A stretch of DNA of 64,000 nucleotides from UBA8914 sp034002905 (GCA_034002905.1 JAVEZQ010000008.1:1-64000); one strand, 5' to 3'; numbered from the stretch's first letter, positions 1 through 8,529 are shown. The notes: generated by a model not told the origin, from the letters alone. Numbers and translations are program-made.

Positions 1-881
1 ATGGCTCGATCACGGCTTTGATCACGCCGTTTCAAGACGGCCAGATTGATCAGAGAGCGTATCAAGACCTGATCCAGTGGCAACTTGATGAAGGAACAAA
101 TGGTTTGGTTCCTTGCGGGACAACGGGAGAGTCGCCAACTCTTTCTGAAAACGAGTACGATCTTCTCACACGAATGTGTGTTGAGGGTTCAGCAGGACGT
201 GTGCCGGTTTTGGCTGGTTGCGGTTCTAATTCGACAGAGCATGCCATTCATTTGACGCAGATCGTGAAAAAGGCAGGGGCTGATGCAGCGCTTCATGTGG
301 TGCCCTACTACAACAAACCGACGCAAGAAGGACTCTATCAGCACTATAAAACCATTCACGACAAAACGGATTTACCGATTGTGATTTACAATATTCCGGG
401 ACGGAGTGTTGCGAATATGAGTGTGGAAACGATGGCGCGTCTGGCGGAGCTTCCCCGGATCATCGGCGTAAAAGATGCGACGAATGATTTGCAGCGTCCT
501 CTCAAGATGCGTCAACTTTGCGGGCCGGATTTTATTCAACTGTCGGGCAATGATGACACGGCGCTCGCATTTTTAGCGCAGGGGGGTGTTGGGTGTATTT
601 CCGTGGCATCGAATGTTGCGCCGTCTTTGTGCAGCCGGATGCAAGCAGCGTGGCGCGCAGGGGATGTGGCCCTTGCACAAAAGCTGAACCTGCAGCTTTT
701 GCCGCTCGTCGAGGCTTTGTTTGTCGAAACATCGCCGGGGCCTGCGAAGTTTGCTGTTTCTCTGCTTGGGAAATGCCGTAACGAGTTGCGCTTGCCGATG
801 GTGCCGGTTAGCAAGGCGACCGAAGAGAAAGTGCACAAGGCCATGACAGGTGCAATGATCGATCTCGCCCAAGCCGCATAA
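1..881 (+). CDS. dapA: 4-hydroxy-tetrahydrodipicolinate synthase, 5' end cut by the window
   Basis: This enzyme condenses pyruvate with aspartate semialdehyde in the first committed step of lysine and diaminopimelate synthesis in the cytoplasm. The open frame runs back to the first bases of the window, where it reads GSITALITPFQDG, the usual DapA N-terminus, so only a few residues are missing upstream and the internal TTG at position 18 is not the start. The GTTGESPTL phosphate/carboxylate-binding loop, the YNIPGR tyrosine motif and the IIGVKDATND segment with the Schiff-base lysine are all visible. Length fits the family (about 292 residues). A hairpin terminator follows directly. Confidence 0.95.
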   Translation, partial: GSITALITPFQDGQIDQRAYQDLIQWQLDEGTNGLVPCGTTGESPTLSENEYDLLTRMCVEGSAGRVPVLAGCGSNSTEHAIHLTQIVKKAGADAALHVVPYYNKPTQEGLYQHYKTIHDKTDLPIVIYNIPGRSVANMSVETMARLAELPRIIGVKDATNDLQRPLKMRQLCGPDFIQLSGNDDTALAFLAQGGVGCISVASNVAPSLCSRMQAAWRAGDVALAQKLNLQLLPLVEALFVETSPGPAKFAVSLLGKCRNELRLPMVPVSKATEEKVHKAMTGAMIDLAQAA

Positions 882-903
882 AAACTTAAGGCCTGACATC
901 AAG

Positions 904-939
904 AAACCGCCCTATTTATTCGAAGTAGGGCGGTTTTTT
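904..939. terminator. Bidirectional intrinsic terminator between dapA and the GT2 gene
   Basis: A GC-rich stem (ACCGCCCTA pairing with TAGGGCGGT) with an AT-rich loop is followed by six T on the + strand and preceded by A residues, so it can act for both convergent genes. Confidence 0.8.
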
Positions 940-954
940 GTCGCATGAAAAGGA

Positions 955-1884
955 TTAGCGCTGCGTGGCCGGAATGTTGAGATAGCGCATGCGTTTCATC
1001 TCGCAGCGCCCACGCGTAACGGTATCAAGGATCAGGCCGCAAGCGAAGCTGAGTGAGGCCATTCCCATCAACCCCATGGACAGAATAGCCGTCGGCAAGC
1101 GTGGCACGAGGCCTGTCTGGAAGAACTCTTCCAAAATAGGCAGGAACAATATGATCGCAATTAAGCCAAGGATTGCGCCGATCAACGAGAAGAATTGCAT
1201 GGGCTTTTCTTCTTTGACGAGAACAAGAATGGTCCAAAGAATGCGGAAGCCGTCCTTGAAGGTGCTGAGTTTGCTTGTCGATCCTTCGGGGCGATCTTTA
1301 TACGGCGTTGCCATTTCTTCGATAGGCATACGCAGCTCAAGCGCGTGAACGGTAAGCTCAGTTTCCGTTTCAAATCCGGCGGCAAGTGCGGGAAAGCTTT
1401 TGACATAGCGGCGGGAAAAAACGCGATAGCCCGAAAGCATGTCTTTAAAGCGATTGCCAAAGATCCACGACACCATGCTGGTCAGTAGCCAGTTACCGAA
1501 GCGATGACCTGGGCGATAGGCTTTTTCAATTTCCGTCACGCGTGCGCCATTGACCATATCGAGCTGGTTGTCGAGTAAACGCTTGATCATGATGGGCGCC
1601 GAAGCAGCGTCATAGGTTGCGTCGCCATCGACAAGGACATAGATATCGGCCTCAATATCCGCGAACATGCGGCGGACAACATTGCCTTTGCCTTGCAGCG
1701 GCTCGCTACGAACGATGGCACCGGCAGCGCGTGCGACTTCGATCGTTTTGTCCTTTGAGTTATTGTCAAAAACATAAATTTGTGCATCGGGCAAGGCACG
1801 GCGAAAGTCGTTGATAACTGAGGTGATGGCGGCCTCTTCATTATAACAGGGGATCAGGACAGCAGTTCTGAGAGCTTCACTCAT
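955..1884 (-). CDS. Family 2 glycosyltransferase with C-terminal membrane anchor
   Basis: A 309-residue polyprenyl-phosphate sugar transferase-like protein. The GT-A domain opens with IPCYNEE (11-17) and carries the metal/nucleotide-binding DGD at 86-88. Two hydrophobic segments near 236-256 and 275-298 anchor it in the inner membrane, as in DPM1/GtrB-type enzymes that load a sugar onto undecaprenyl or dolichyl phosphate. The gene overlaps the upstream membrane protein gene by 8 bases, and that one overlaps a lipoprotein gene, so the three form one leftward operon. A plausible job is to supply a lipid-linked sugar to the neighbouring polytopic protein. The substrate is not readable from the sequence. 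Confidence 0.8.
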   Translation of the reverse strand: MSEALRTAVLIPCYNEEAAITSVINDFRRALPDAQIYVFDNNSKDKTIEVARAAGAIVRSEPLQGKGNVVRRMFADIEADIYVLVDGDATYDAASAPIMIKRLLDNQLDMVNGARVTEIEKAYRPGHRFGNWLLTSMVSWIFGNRFKDMLSGYRVFSRRYVKSFPALAAGFETETELTVHALELRMPIEEMATPYKDRPEGSTSKLSTFKDGFRILWTILVLVKEEKPMQFFSLIGAILGLIAIILFLPILEEFFQTGLVPRLPTAILSMGLMGMASLSFACGLILDTVTRGRCEMKRMRYLNIPATQR

Positions 1885-3541
1885 GGGGTGACTTTACAGT
1901 TAGGGGTTGCCCCTTTAGGGGATCAATCGGGCAGAGCTTAAGGCGGGAATCGAACAAATAATCGACAATATCGAGGCAGTTTTTGGGCGAAAATGTCAAG
2001 TTGAAGTATTTGAGGGCGTCTTTGGCCAGATCATACTGCCAGTCAGGGATCACCAGCATAAATGGACCCTGATGTTCTTTGACTTTCTTCATGATGACAT
2101 CGTTAATGCCTTTGGCCTCGCCCGGACTGGCGAAATTGCTTTGGATGCGGACAAAGGGGATGTGGGGCGGAAAGGACGGAACAATGTGGGAGAAGGGTTC
2201 GAAACCCGCCATCAGGATCATCAGATTGTCCGGATAGGCGATGTCAGGGATCGCGACCTCGGCGGGTTTGTCGAGCCATGGCGTCTTGCGTCCCCATGAG
2301 CCCGGCTGGATAGACAGGATAATCACAAGGAAAAGACATGCCGTCAAAAGAGCGCGTGTCTGGGCCTTGAGGGGCAGGAGGCTCATTGCCAAAACGATTA
2401 GGAGCGGCGTGAGCATTTCAAGCGGGACGAGATAGCGGTAAATGGAAAACAAGGCGAGCCATACGAAATAGGACAGCACACTCAGCCAGAGCAGATACCG
2501 CATGGCGTAAAACGAGGTGAGGCGATCTTGAGCTTTCTTGTTGCGGCCAAAGGCCAGGCGAACCAGAACGCAGAGCGGTAAAAGGATGTAGATAATCAGG
2601 ATGCGCGCGTCCGACCATTCAATCTCGCCGACACGATATGGCGTTTCGGTAAAGATGTACGGATAGGCAATCACCTCCCACAAGGATTGCGGCAAGAACT
2701 TCAAATCCCGTGTCATATCGGGCGAGGCAAAAGGCGATTGGAAAATTGTATTGAAGTAAGGGAAAACGGGATTGCCATATTCCTGATAGAGAGTCAGAGA
2801 CCACGGCGCTTGTGTGATGGCAAGACCGAGAAGGATGCCAAGGCCGAAGCCGAAGGATAGCATGATGCGGCGAAGGAACGGTCCCGTTACAAAAAGAAAA
2901 GCGCCGCACAGCCCGACACAAAACACGACAAAGGGGAGTTTGAGCCCCATCATGATACCAGCGGGAAAACCGCTGAGCAAGGCAAGAGCAATCGCATGGC
3001 CCCAAGGGCCGTTGACCATGCGTGGATAGAAACGCAAGGCCAAGAGAGCGGAAAGGAAAAGGCCGATACTGGTGATGTTGTCGTAAAAAGTCGTACCAAT
3101 CAGGGCAATGCCGCCGCCGCCCAGAAAGCCGAGTATAGCCAGTGCGATGCAAACAAGAACCTTATGCCGTTGGTTATGAATGATCAGGGTTGTATGGGCG
3201 AGCATAAAGATCATCAAAAGATTGATTCCCTGAACCGCTCCCATAATAAAGGTCGACGTTTTGACCGATACAACTTGCGCCAACAGAAAATAAGGGAGGT
3301 CAATCAGTGGGCTATAAAAATAGGGAAGCTGTGACGGCAAAAGGTCAAAACCGTAACGGCCATTAAGAAAGGCGTAGGCGTTGTACCAATGGTAATTGCG
3401 AAAATCCCAGTTCGCATCCTGACCAAGCATAAGGGCCAGAAGTCCCGCAAAGACAGGAGCAAACAGCGCAAAGACTATGGCGAGTTTGCGTGCCTTGCTC
3501 CCTTTGTGCGGAAAGGCGGGAAGGGGATGAAAATCGATCAT
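1877..3541 (-). CDS. Polytopic membrane protein, GT-C-like glycosyltransferase candidate
   Basis: A 554-residue protein with about ten to twelve hydrophobic segments. After the first transmembrane helix comes a periplasmic stretch with DANWDFRNYHWYNAYAFLNG, where the acidic residues and the aromatic-rich loop resemble the first loop of GT-C enzymes that use polyprenyl-linked sugars. I do not recognise a specific family. It overlaps a GT2 gene downstream (8 bases) and a lipoprotein gene upstream (4 bases), which supports a role in envelope glycosylation with the GT2 product as donor synthase. That role is inferred from context and topology only. Confidence 0.6.
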   Translation of the reverse strand: MIDFHPLPAFPHKGSKARKLAIVFALFAPVFAGLLALMLGQDANWDFRNYHWYNAYAFLNGRYGFDLLPSQLPYFYSPLIDLPYFLLAQVVSVKTSTFIMGAVQGINLLMIFMLAHTTLIIHNQRHKVLVCIALAILGFLGGGGIALIGTTFYDNITSIGLFLSALLALRFYPRMVNGPWGHAIALALLSGFPAGIMMGLKLPFVVFCVGLCGAFLFVTGPFLRRIMLSFGFGLGILLGLAITQAPWSLTLYQEYGNPVFPYFNTIFQSPFASPDMTRDLKFLPQSLWEVIAYPYIFTETPYRVGEIEWSDARILIIYILLPLCVLVRLAFGRNKKAQDRLTSFYAMRYLLWLSVLSYFVWLALFSIYRYLVPLEMLTPLLIVLAMSLLPLKAQTRALLTACLFLVIILSIQPGSWGRKTPWLDKPAEVAIPDIAYPDNLMILMAGFEPFSHIVPSFPPHIPFVRIQSNFASPGEAKGINDVIMKKVKEHQGPFMLVIPDWQYDLAKDALKYFNLTFSPKNCLDIVDYLFDSRLKLCPIDPLKGQPLTVKSPHE

Positions 3542-4188
3542 TCACTCATCGCAGGAAGAACGGAATCCCTTTTGGGCTCGACCGGCTGATCGAGTGCAGG
3601 GACGGCGTTATTACCCACAAGAAAGCCGGACATATGCGTATAGATGGATTTTTCGAGCTGGCTATTCAAATTATCCATTAACGTGTTGACGAGTTTTTCA
3701 TAGGCCCCATATTTCTCGAACTCTGTCGGATCTTCGGGCAAGGTGACGGCATGGACGGCATGTGCATTTGCGATGCTAACAGCCCCGCTGCTCGGCGACT
3801 GCGCTTCCAGCGATACTTCGACACGACCAATATATTTTGTGGCTTGCTGGCGTGTGAAGAGGCTTTCGAAATCCGATGCCATATCGAGGGGTTGTTCCGT
3901 GACACTTGCATCGCGAATGATCAAGGTTGCGTGACCAAGCCTGCCGACAGCATTGATGCGCTCTGCCGCCAGATGATTGACAGCTTCGACCAAGGTCGGT
4001 TTGAAGTTATGACCGACATAGGGAACGGCTTGAGATGTATTTTTTGCACGATTGACGATCCGCAAATCCTGTGTGTTGAGTTGGATCTTGCCAAGATTGG
4101 AATAGTCGAGGCGCATGGGTTCAGGGTTCGGATCCGAGGAGCAGGCCACGAGCAAAAGGATGAGGGCGCAGGAAAGGATTCTGTTCAT
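3538..4188 (-). CDS. Putative lipoprotein of unknown function
   Basis: A 216-residue protein with an N-terminal hydrophobic segment ending in LLLVACSS, a lipobox with the lipidated cysteine at residue 16. The mature part is soluble and mixed alpha/beta in character, and I cannot name a family. The start ATG is the only one that gives a complete signal peptide. The gene opens the three-gene leftward group with the membrane protein and GT2 gene and overlaps the next gene by four bases (ATGA type), so translation is probably coupled. It is most likely anchored to the outer or inner membrane, facing the periplasm. Confidence 0.65.
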   Translation of the reverse strand: MNRILSCALILLLVACSSDPNPEPMRLDYSNLGKIQLNTQDLRIVNRAKNTSQAVPYVGHNFKPTLVEAVNHLAAERINAVGRLGHATLIIRDASVTEQPLDMASDFESLFTRQQATKYIGRVEVSLEAQSPSSGAVSIANAHAVHAVTLPEDPTEFEKYGAYEKLVNTLMDNLNSQLEKSIYTHMSGFLVGNNAVPALDQPVEPKRDSVLPAMSE

Positions 4189-4290
4189 GAGAGTTTAACC
4201 TTGTTGTTATGTAGCGCATTCTAGGGGGGATGGCCCTTTATGTAAAGACGGCCGTGCGCCCAAGTTCATCCTACCCCCGGCCTTGCGACT

Positions 4291-4857
4291 TTATTCTTTT
4301 TGGCGGTGGGTCAGCATTGCAACGCGTTGTCCCAGATGAGCGGCAGTCTCGTGATCGGCCGCGGGCGGGGTACGATCAGGCCCTTCGTCATTGTTGGATT
4401 GGGCCATCGCTCCGATATAGCTTCCCAACCGGTTGAGGTCGTTGATCGACCCTTTACTGGAATTATTGCCAGGCAGAAGGCCAAGCCCGACCCAAACCAT
4501 GCTGTGTTGCATGGCAAAAATGACCAGCTGGACAAGCGTATTGAGCTTGTCCCCGCTTTGACTGGACGAATTGGTGAAACCCGCCGCTATTTTGTCTTTC
4601 CATTCCTGTTTGATCCAGACTTTCGAGCTTTTATCCATGAAGGTTTTGAACGGTGCCGAAGCAGAACCCATATAAGTTGGGGCGCCGAATATGATGGCAT
4701 CGGCTTTCCTGAGATCTTCCCAGTGGTCATCGACTTTTTCAGCTTCGATGAGCAAAACATGTGTGTCAGGAACTTTTTGCGCTCCTTGTTTAACAGAGTG
4801 AGCGAGGCTCTCTGTGTGGCCATAGCCGGAATGATACACAATTGCGATGTTTGCCAT
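4291..4857 (-). CDS. WrbA-like flavodoxin-fold NAD(P)H:quinone oxidoreductase
   Basis: A 188-residue flavodoxin-fold protein. The FMN phosphate-binding loop YHSGYGHTESLA is at 8-19 and the FMN ring-binding stretch GAPTYMGSASAPFKTFMD at about 58-75. Size, the segment FTNSSSQSGD and the C-terminal HLGQRVA tail fit the WrbA/NAD(P)H-quinone reductase group, which carries out two-electron quinone reduction against oxidative stress. The start has a good GGAGG-type site (GGAGGTTCCC) upstream. It is transcribed away from the DUF2786-like gene over a 120-base divergent region. The exact substrate is unknown. Confidence 0.8.
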   Translation of the reverse strand: MANIAIVYHSGYGHTESLAHSVKQGAQKVPDTHVLLIEAEKVDDHWEDLRKADAIIFGAPTYMGSASAPFKTFMDKSSKVWIKQEWKDKIAAGFTNSSSQSGDKLNTLVQLVIFAMQHSMVWVGLGLLPGNNSSKGSINDLNRLGSYIGAMAQSNNDEGPDRTPPAADHETAAHLGQRVAMLTHRQKE

Positions 4858-4977
4858 AGGGAACCTCCATGAAGTGAGGATGTCGGAGAAAAGGGTAAGA
4901 ACCCCTTATATTACGCCCAAATGCGACTAAAAGAAACCCCGCTTGGAACTGACTAAAATATGTGCTAACAAGGCGTT

Positions 4978-5493
4978 ATGACTCAAACCGTTCTTAGTCA
5001 GCTTGATAAAGTGTTAGCCCTTGTTGACTCAAATCAGGAAGGCGAGGCTCTTGGTGCGTTGCGTATGGCCAGAAAAATGCTGCAACGTGAGGGGCTCAGC
5101 TTTGTCGATTTGGCCCAAGCGGCACGACGTGCACAGTTTTCACTGACACGATCCCTCTTTAATTCGGTGTCCCAACAACAATGGGAAGCAAAGATTGACC
5201 AGCTACAGGATGACTTGCAAGCCCAGATGGAACAGAATGAAAGCCTCACAGCGCAGGTCGAGTTTTGGCGCCGCCGGGCTTTTGAGCTAGAACAAATGCT
5301 CACTATTAATCAGGCTGAAACGACGCGCTGGCGTGACATGGCGCGTGAGACGGCCGAACGTTTGTGGGATTTGGGCCAGATTGCGCATGCTGAGGCTAGC
5401 CTGAAAGAGGTTTCTTTTGAAGCTGATGATGAACGGGAAAATCCTACACCCCTCGAAAAGGCACATAGCGAGAAAAGAATGGCTACGGGATAA
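4978..5493 (+). CDS. DUF2786-like N-terminal domain with coiled coil
   Basis: A 171-residue soluble protein. Residues about 5-50 (KVLALVDSNQEGEALGALRMARKML) follow the pattern of the DUF2786 domain, a small helical module with several leucines and the conserved EAxxALRxAR stretch. Residues about 65-130 are heptad-like and predicted to form a coiled coil. No catalytic motif is seen. It is followed 30 bases later by the prepilin peptidase gene in the same direction, so the two may share a transcript, but that does not give it a function. Confidence 0.55.
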   Translation: MTQTVLSQLDKVLALVDSNQEGEALGALRMARKMLQREGLSFVDLAQAARRAQFSLTRSLFNSVSQQQWEAKIDQLQDDLQAQMEQNESLTAQVEFWRRRAFELEQMLTINQAETTRWRDMARETAERLWDLGQIAHAEASLKEVSFEADDERENPTPLEKAHSEKRMATG

Positions 5494-5523
5494 TGGCTTA
5501 TCACTAAAGATGGGGAGTGGCGC

Positions 5524-6063
5524 ATGCAACTAGGCCTTTTTGCGATTGAGACGGATATACCGACGATTGTTCACGTCCTGACCGCCGGATATCCCCCTGA
5601 AATCTGGTTTGTTCCTTCTCTGATTCTGGCTGCCTTGATCTTGGCCTCGCTTGTTGATGGGGTAACAGGGCGCGTGCCAGATTGGCTGATGGGTCTCGCT
5701 TTTTTTGGCGGCCTGCTCTCTTTTGCCTATTACGCCGGGTGGCTAATCGCTGGCGAGCGCTTGCTCTATGTCATCGGCGCCGTTTTTCTTCTCAGGATGA
5801 TCAACTTGATTTATGCCAAGTTCTTTGGTCAAGAAGCCTTTGGATTTGGGGATGCGAAATGGACAGGCCTTGCCGTTCTCGGTTTTGGTCTTATGCCTGT
5901 TTTTTGGGCCTGGATTGTTGGCGCGTGGCTTGGTTTAATTTGGTTAGGTGTTCGCAAAGTGGTCGGAACGTTGACCAAAGACGAAGACGGCGTAGTTTAT
6001 GTCCATTTTGCGCCGTTTTTGTTTCTGGGATTGATTGCTGCTCTTTTTGTCAAAAGCTTCTGA
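5524..6063 (+). CDS. A24-family prepilin peptidase (CpaA/TadV/PilD-like)
   Basis: A 179-residue polytopic aspartic protease of the inner membrane that would cleave leader peptides of type IV pilins. The two catalytic aspartates are visible: Asp45 in the DGVTGRVPD segment and Asp110 in the GFGDAK motif (the family's GxGD). It lacks the N-terminal cytoplasmic zinc/methylase domain of PilD, so it is of the short TadV/CpaA type. The C-terminal HFAPFLFLG corresponds to the PxGPFL motif of the family. A GGGGAG ribosome site precedes the ATG. No pilin gene is adjacent; the nearest candidates in the window are at 40.6 kb and 49.2 kb. Confidence 0.85.
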   Translation: MQLGLFAIETDIPTIVHVLTAGYPPEIWFVPSLILAALILASLVDGVTGRVPDWLMGLAFFGGLLSFAYYAGWLIAGERLLYVIGAVFLLRMINLIYAKFFGQEAFGFGDAKWTGLAVLGFGLMPVFWAWIVGAWLGLIWLGVRKVVGTLTKDEDGVVYVHFAPFLFLGLIAALFVKSF

Positions 6064-6067
6064 GCTC

Positions 6068-6973
6068 TTACTTCTTTTCGATGCGGCGCAGCGGCGGCAG
6101 ATACAGCAAGAAAGAGGCAGCAACATAGATCGAGGAATAAGTTCCGATCAGGATGCCCCATGTCAATGCTAGTGAAAAGCCATTGAGCGTTTCGCCCCCA
6201 ATCAGAACAAGTGGGATAAGGGCGATCAATGTCGTGCCTGCAGTCATTAAGGTGCGCGAGAGCGTTTCGTTCACGGATTCATTAATGACGGTTTTGATAT
6301 CATTGGCCTTGTGGCGACGCAGGCGTTCACGAATGCGGTCAAAGACAACGACGGTGTCATTGATCGAATAACCGGCCAGTGTCAAAAGCGCAGCAATCGC
6401 TGTCAGGTTGAAATCCAGTTGCAAGACCGAAAACAAGCCAAGCGTCACAAAAACGTCGTGGAGGGTCGAGGTAAAGGCGGCGACGCCAAACTGCCATTCA
6501 AAGCGAAACGCAACATAGCCAGCGATGGCAAGCACGGCAAGCAGGGTTGCCCACATGCCCGCTTCGAACAATTCCTTGCCGATGGTGGGGCCAACAACTT
6601 CGGTGCGGCGATACTCGTAGCCCGACCCTAGCTTTTCACGAACGGACTCGACAGCCTTTTGCTGGGCTTGTTCACCACCTTCTTGTCGCTGGATGCGAAT
6701 AAGGATGCTATTGGGGCCCCCGAATTCCTGCAAAGCTATTTCGCCAAGACCAAGCTCGCCCAGCTTACCGCGCAAGTCGCTGATATTGACGGGTTGCGTT
6801 GATTGCGCCTCGATAAGAATGCCGCCCTTAAAGTCAATACCTAGATTCAAGCCGTTGACGTACAAAGACACAATCGACACGATCGTCAGGAGAATTGTCA
6901 GGCCAAAACCCCACCAGCGCTTGGCAACAAAATCAATTTTCGTGTTGTGGGGGATTAAGTTCAGGGGGCGCAT
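6068..6973 (-). CDS. secF: Protein translocase subunit SecF
   Basis: SecF works with SecD at the inner membrane to pull secreted proteins out of the SecYEG channel using the proton gradient. The 301-residue protein has a first helix near residue 20-38, a periplasmic P4-type domain with GIDFKGGILIEAQ, and the C-terminal five-helix bundle with LTLAGYSINDTVVVFDRIRE, the best-conserved SecF motif. GAGGAA precedes the ATG. It is unusual that secD and yajC are not next to it: upstream is a divergent deaminase gene. Its 3' end almost touches the convergent prepilin peptidase gene. Confidence 0.95.
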   Translation of the reverse strand: MRPLNLIPHNTKIDFVAKRWWGFGLTILLTIVSIVSLYVNGLNLGIDFKGGILIEAQSTQPVNISDLRGKLGELGLGEIALQEFGGPNSILIRIQRQEGGEQAQQKAVESVREKLGSGYEYRRTEVVGPTIGKELFEAGMWATLLAVLAIAGYVAFRFEWQFGVAAFTSTLHDVFVTLGLFSVLQLDFNLTAIAALLTLAGYSINDTVVVFDRIRERLRRHKANDIKTVINESVNETLSRTLMTAGTTLIALIPLVLIGGETLNGFSLALTWGILIGTYSSIYVAASFLLYLPPLRRIEKK

Positions 6974-7149
6974 ACTTTATTCCTCGATTCTCGGCGATAT
7001 CTTTGAGCGACAGAACCTAGCTCTCCGAGGCGTGGATGTCTAGACTCGTCCTTTAACCAAATGATCATGCTTCAAGATTAGATTGAGGCGTCTAGATGGA
7101 GCGTTGGGTGGTTAAAGAGGGGTAAGGGGGATAAAAGGGGTATAACATT

Positions 7150-7656
7150 ATGATATTTAAGATAAAAAAAACTGTTTCACATAGGTATTGGCTAGAAAAG
7201 ACAATAGAGCACGCTGAACAGATTCCGTCACAAGGCGGGAGTCCACACCCTTCAGTTAAAGTCGGTGCGATGATTGTCAGCAAAAAGAACAGGATATTGG
7301 CGACCGATGTCAACCGGTTCGCCTTCGGTCTGAATGCCGGGCGCTCCGAGCGCTATGAAGACGGTGCGCGCTCCCTTTGGATCAATTGTGCAGAACAGAT
7401 GACATTGATGCAGGCGCTCAAGCATCACAGGGATCTGAGTGGCGCACGCATGTATATCACGCTAGAGCCCTGTACGGTCTGTGCCGGATTGATTGTCGAG
7501 AGCGGAATCAAGGAAATCATTGTGCCCGAGTCGTCTCATCAGTTTTATGACAAGCTGAAAAAGAAGTGGCGCGACAGTATCGATGTCGGTCGCTCCAAGC
7601 TTAAGGAGGCGGGAGTCAAGGTCACTTATGTCGATCTTTCAGATTCAGACAAGTGA
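7150..7656 (+). CDS. Zinc-dependent cytidine/deoxycytidylate deaminase-like protein
   Basis: A 168-residue member of the CDA-fold superfamily. The second zinc site is PCTVC (107-111), preceded by TLE as in TadA, dCMP and RibD deaminases. The first motif is CAE (80-82) rather than the HAE expected for that branch; Cys there is normal only in the cytidine deaminase (Cdd) branch. Glu82 is retained, so catalysis is likely. The substrate (free nucleotide, RNA base or other) cannot be read off. Its 3' end overlaps that of the convergent riboswitch-controlled gene by 12 bases. Confidence 0.7.
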   Translation: MIFKIKKTVSHRYWLEKTIEHAEQIPSQGGSPHPSVKVGAMIVSKKNRILATDVNRFAFGLNAGRSERYEDGARSLWINCAEQMTLMQALKHHRDLSGARMYITLEPCTVCAGLIVESGIKEIIVPESSHQFYDKLKKKWRDSIDVGRSKLKEAGVKVTYVDLSDSDK

Positions 7657-8442
7657 AGGGCTTCGTGTCCACAGATCGCGCTGTCCATAACCCGGCATAT
7701 GCCGCATAACGGGAAGTTTGTCGTCCAGAGGCCGGAACAGGCTTGCAAGAGTCTGGTGAAAAGTCAGAAAGCTGTTTTCCCCCGCGACGATATAGGGTTG
7801 GTTCTCTTCTTTTGTTGCTTCAGGGAGCACGAGGCCGACAGATGTTTCGTGGGTCACGTGGCCCTGCGGGATTTTATCAAGGAGAGAGAAAAACAGTTTT
7901 TCTGTTTGTGTTTCACATTCGGGTTTGAACATGCGTTTCGCCAGAATGGCTTTGGCAATATGGGGAAGAGCCTGTGGCAGGTTCCAGCCGAAATGCCGCA
8001 CTGTTTCCACTAAAGACCTTGTCGCCTTTTCGCTGAGCTCGCGGAGGTAGAGAAAGTGGATCAACTGCGCGATTTCTTTTTGAAGTTTGAGATCAAGCAA
8101 CGCCAAATCATCCTTTTCCCGTTGATCGGTATATCGGCCCAGCGTGATAACGGTCAGGCTGTAACCTCCGGCATGCATCCGGCGAAGAGCTGAAAATGTT
8201 CGCTTTAAATCCATAACGTCTAGATCATCAATCGCCAGATTATCGGCTTCCTGAAGAATTTCGAATTGGCGAACGGCGGCCCATTCAACAGCAAGTGGGA
8301 AGCTCGGTGGCTTGTTATCGGGCACCCAGATCTTTGATTGGGGGTTTTTGCCGATGCGCTGGAGATAGGAATAGCCGATCTCGATCACGTGACCGCTTTG
8401 CGCGGGAGGAAAGAGAGGACAGGAGGGATAGAGTCTGTTCAT
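7645..8442 (-). CDS. Unknown protein controlled by a TPP riboswitch
   Basis: A 265-residue soluble protein that I do not recognise: it is not ThiC, ThiD, ThiE, ThiG, TenA or a thiamine transporter. The start chosen is the ATG at 8442, five bases after AGGGAG, which is at once the ribosome site and the 3' strand of the riboswitch P1 stem. An in-frame ATG 13 codons upstream lies inside the riboswitch and is rejected. The centre is leucine- and charge-rich and helical (LDLKLQKEIAQLIHFLYLRE), and the C-terminal part has HETSVGLVLPEA. No signal peptide or membrane segment is present. The riboswitch implies that its product matters when thiamine diphosphate is scarce. Confidence 0.75.
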   Translation of the reverse strand: MNRLYPSCPLFPPAQSGHVIEIGYSYLQRIGKNPQSKIWVPDNKPPSFPLAVEWAAVRQFEILQEADNLAIDDLDVMDLKRTFSALRRMHAGGYSLTVITLGRYTDQREKDDLALLDLKLQKEIAQLIHFLYLRELSEKATRSLVETVRHFGWNLPQALPHIAKAILAKRMFKPECETQTEKLFFSLLDKIPQGHVTHETSVGLVLPEATKEENQPYIVAGENSFLTFHQTLASLFRPLDDKLPVMRHMPGYGQRDLWTRSPSLV

Positions 8443-8447
8443 AAGGG

Positions 8448-8529
8448 CTCCCTTCGCTGGTATGAGCCAGATCAGGTTCAACGGGTATCATCTCAGCCTC
8501 GTCATGAGGCACCCCGGCGAAAGGAAGTT
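8448..8529 (-). promoter_or_regulatory. TPP (thi-box) riboswitch
   Basis: Read on the minus strand the element contains the conserved parts in order: GGGGTGCC, the CTGAGATGATACCC core, GTTGAACCTGATCTGG and CATACCAGCGAAGGGA. The outer P1 stem (CTTCCTTTCGC with GCGAAGGGAG, two G-U pairs) includes the ribosome site of the gene that starts five bases further on, so control is most likely at translation: thiamine diphosphate binding closes P1 and hides AGGGAG. The family is thoroughly established; the mode of control here is inferred. Confidence 0.95.

Noticed and set aside
2619..3152. Open frame of 177 codons on the minus strand
   Set aside because: Alternative frame of the polytopic membrane protein gene, with no ribosome site or motif of its own.
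4300..4872. Open frame of 190 codons on the plus strand
   Set aside because: Antisense to the flavodoxin-fold gene, which has clear FMN motifs; the plus-strand translation has none.
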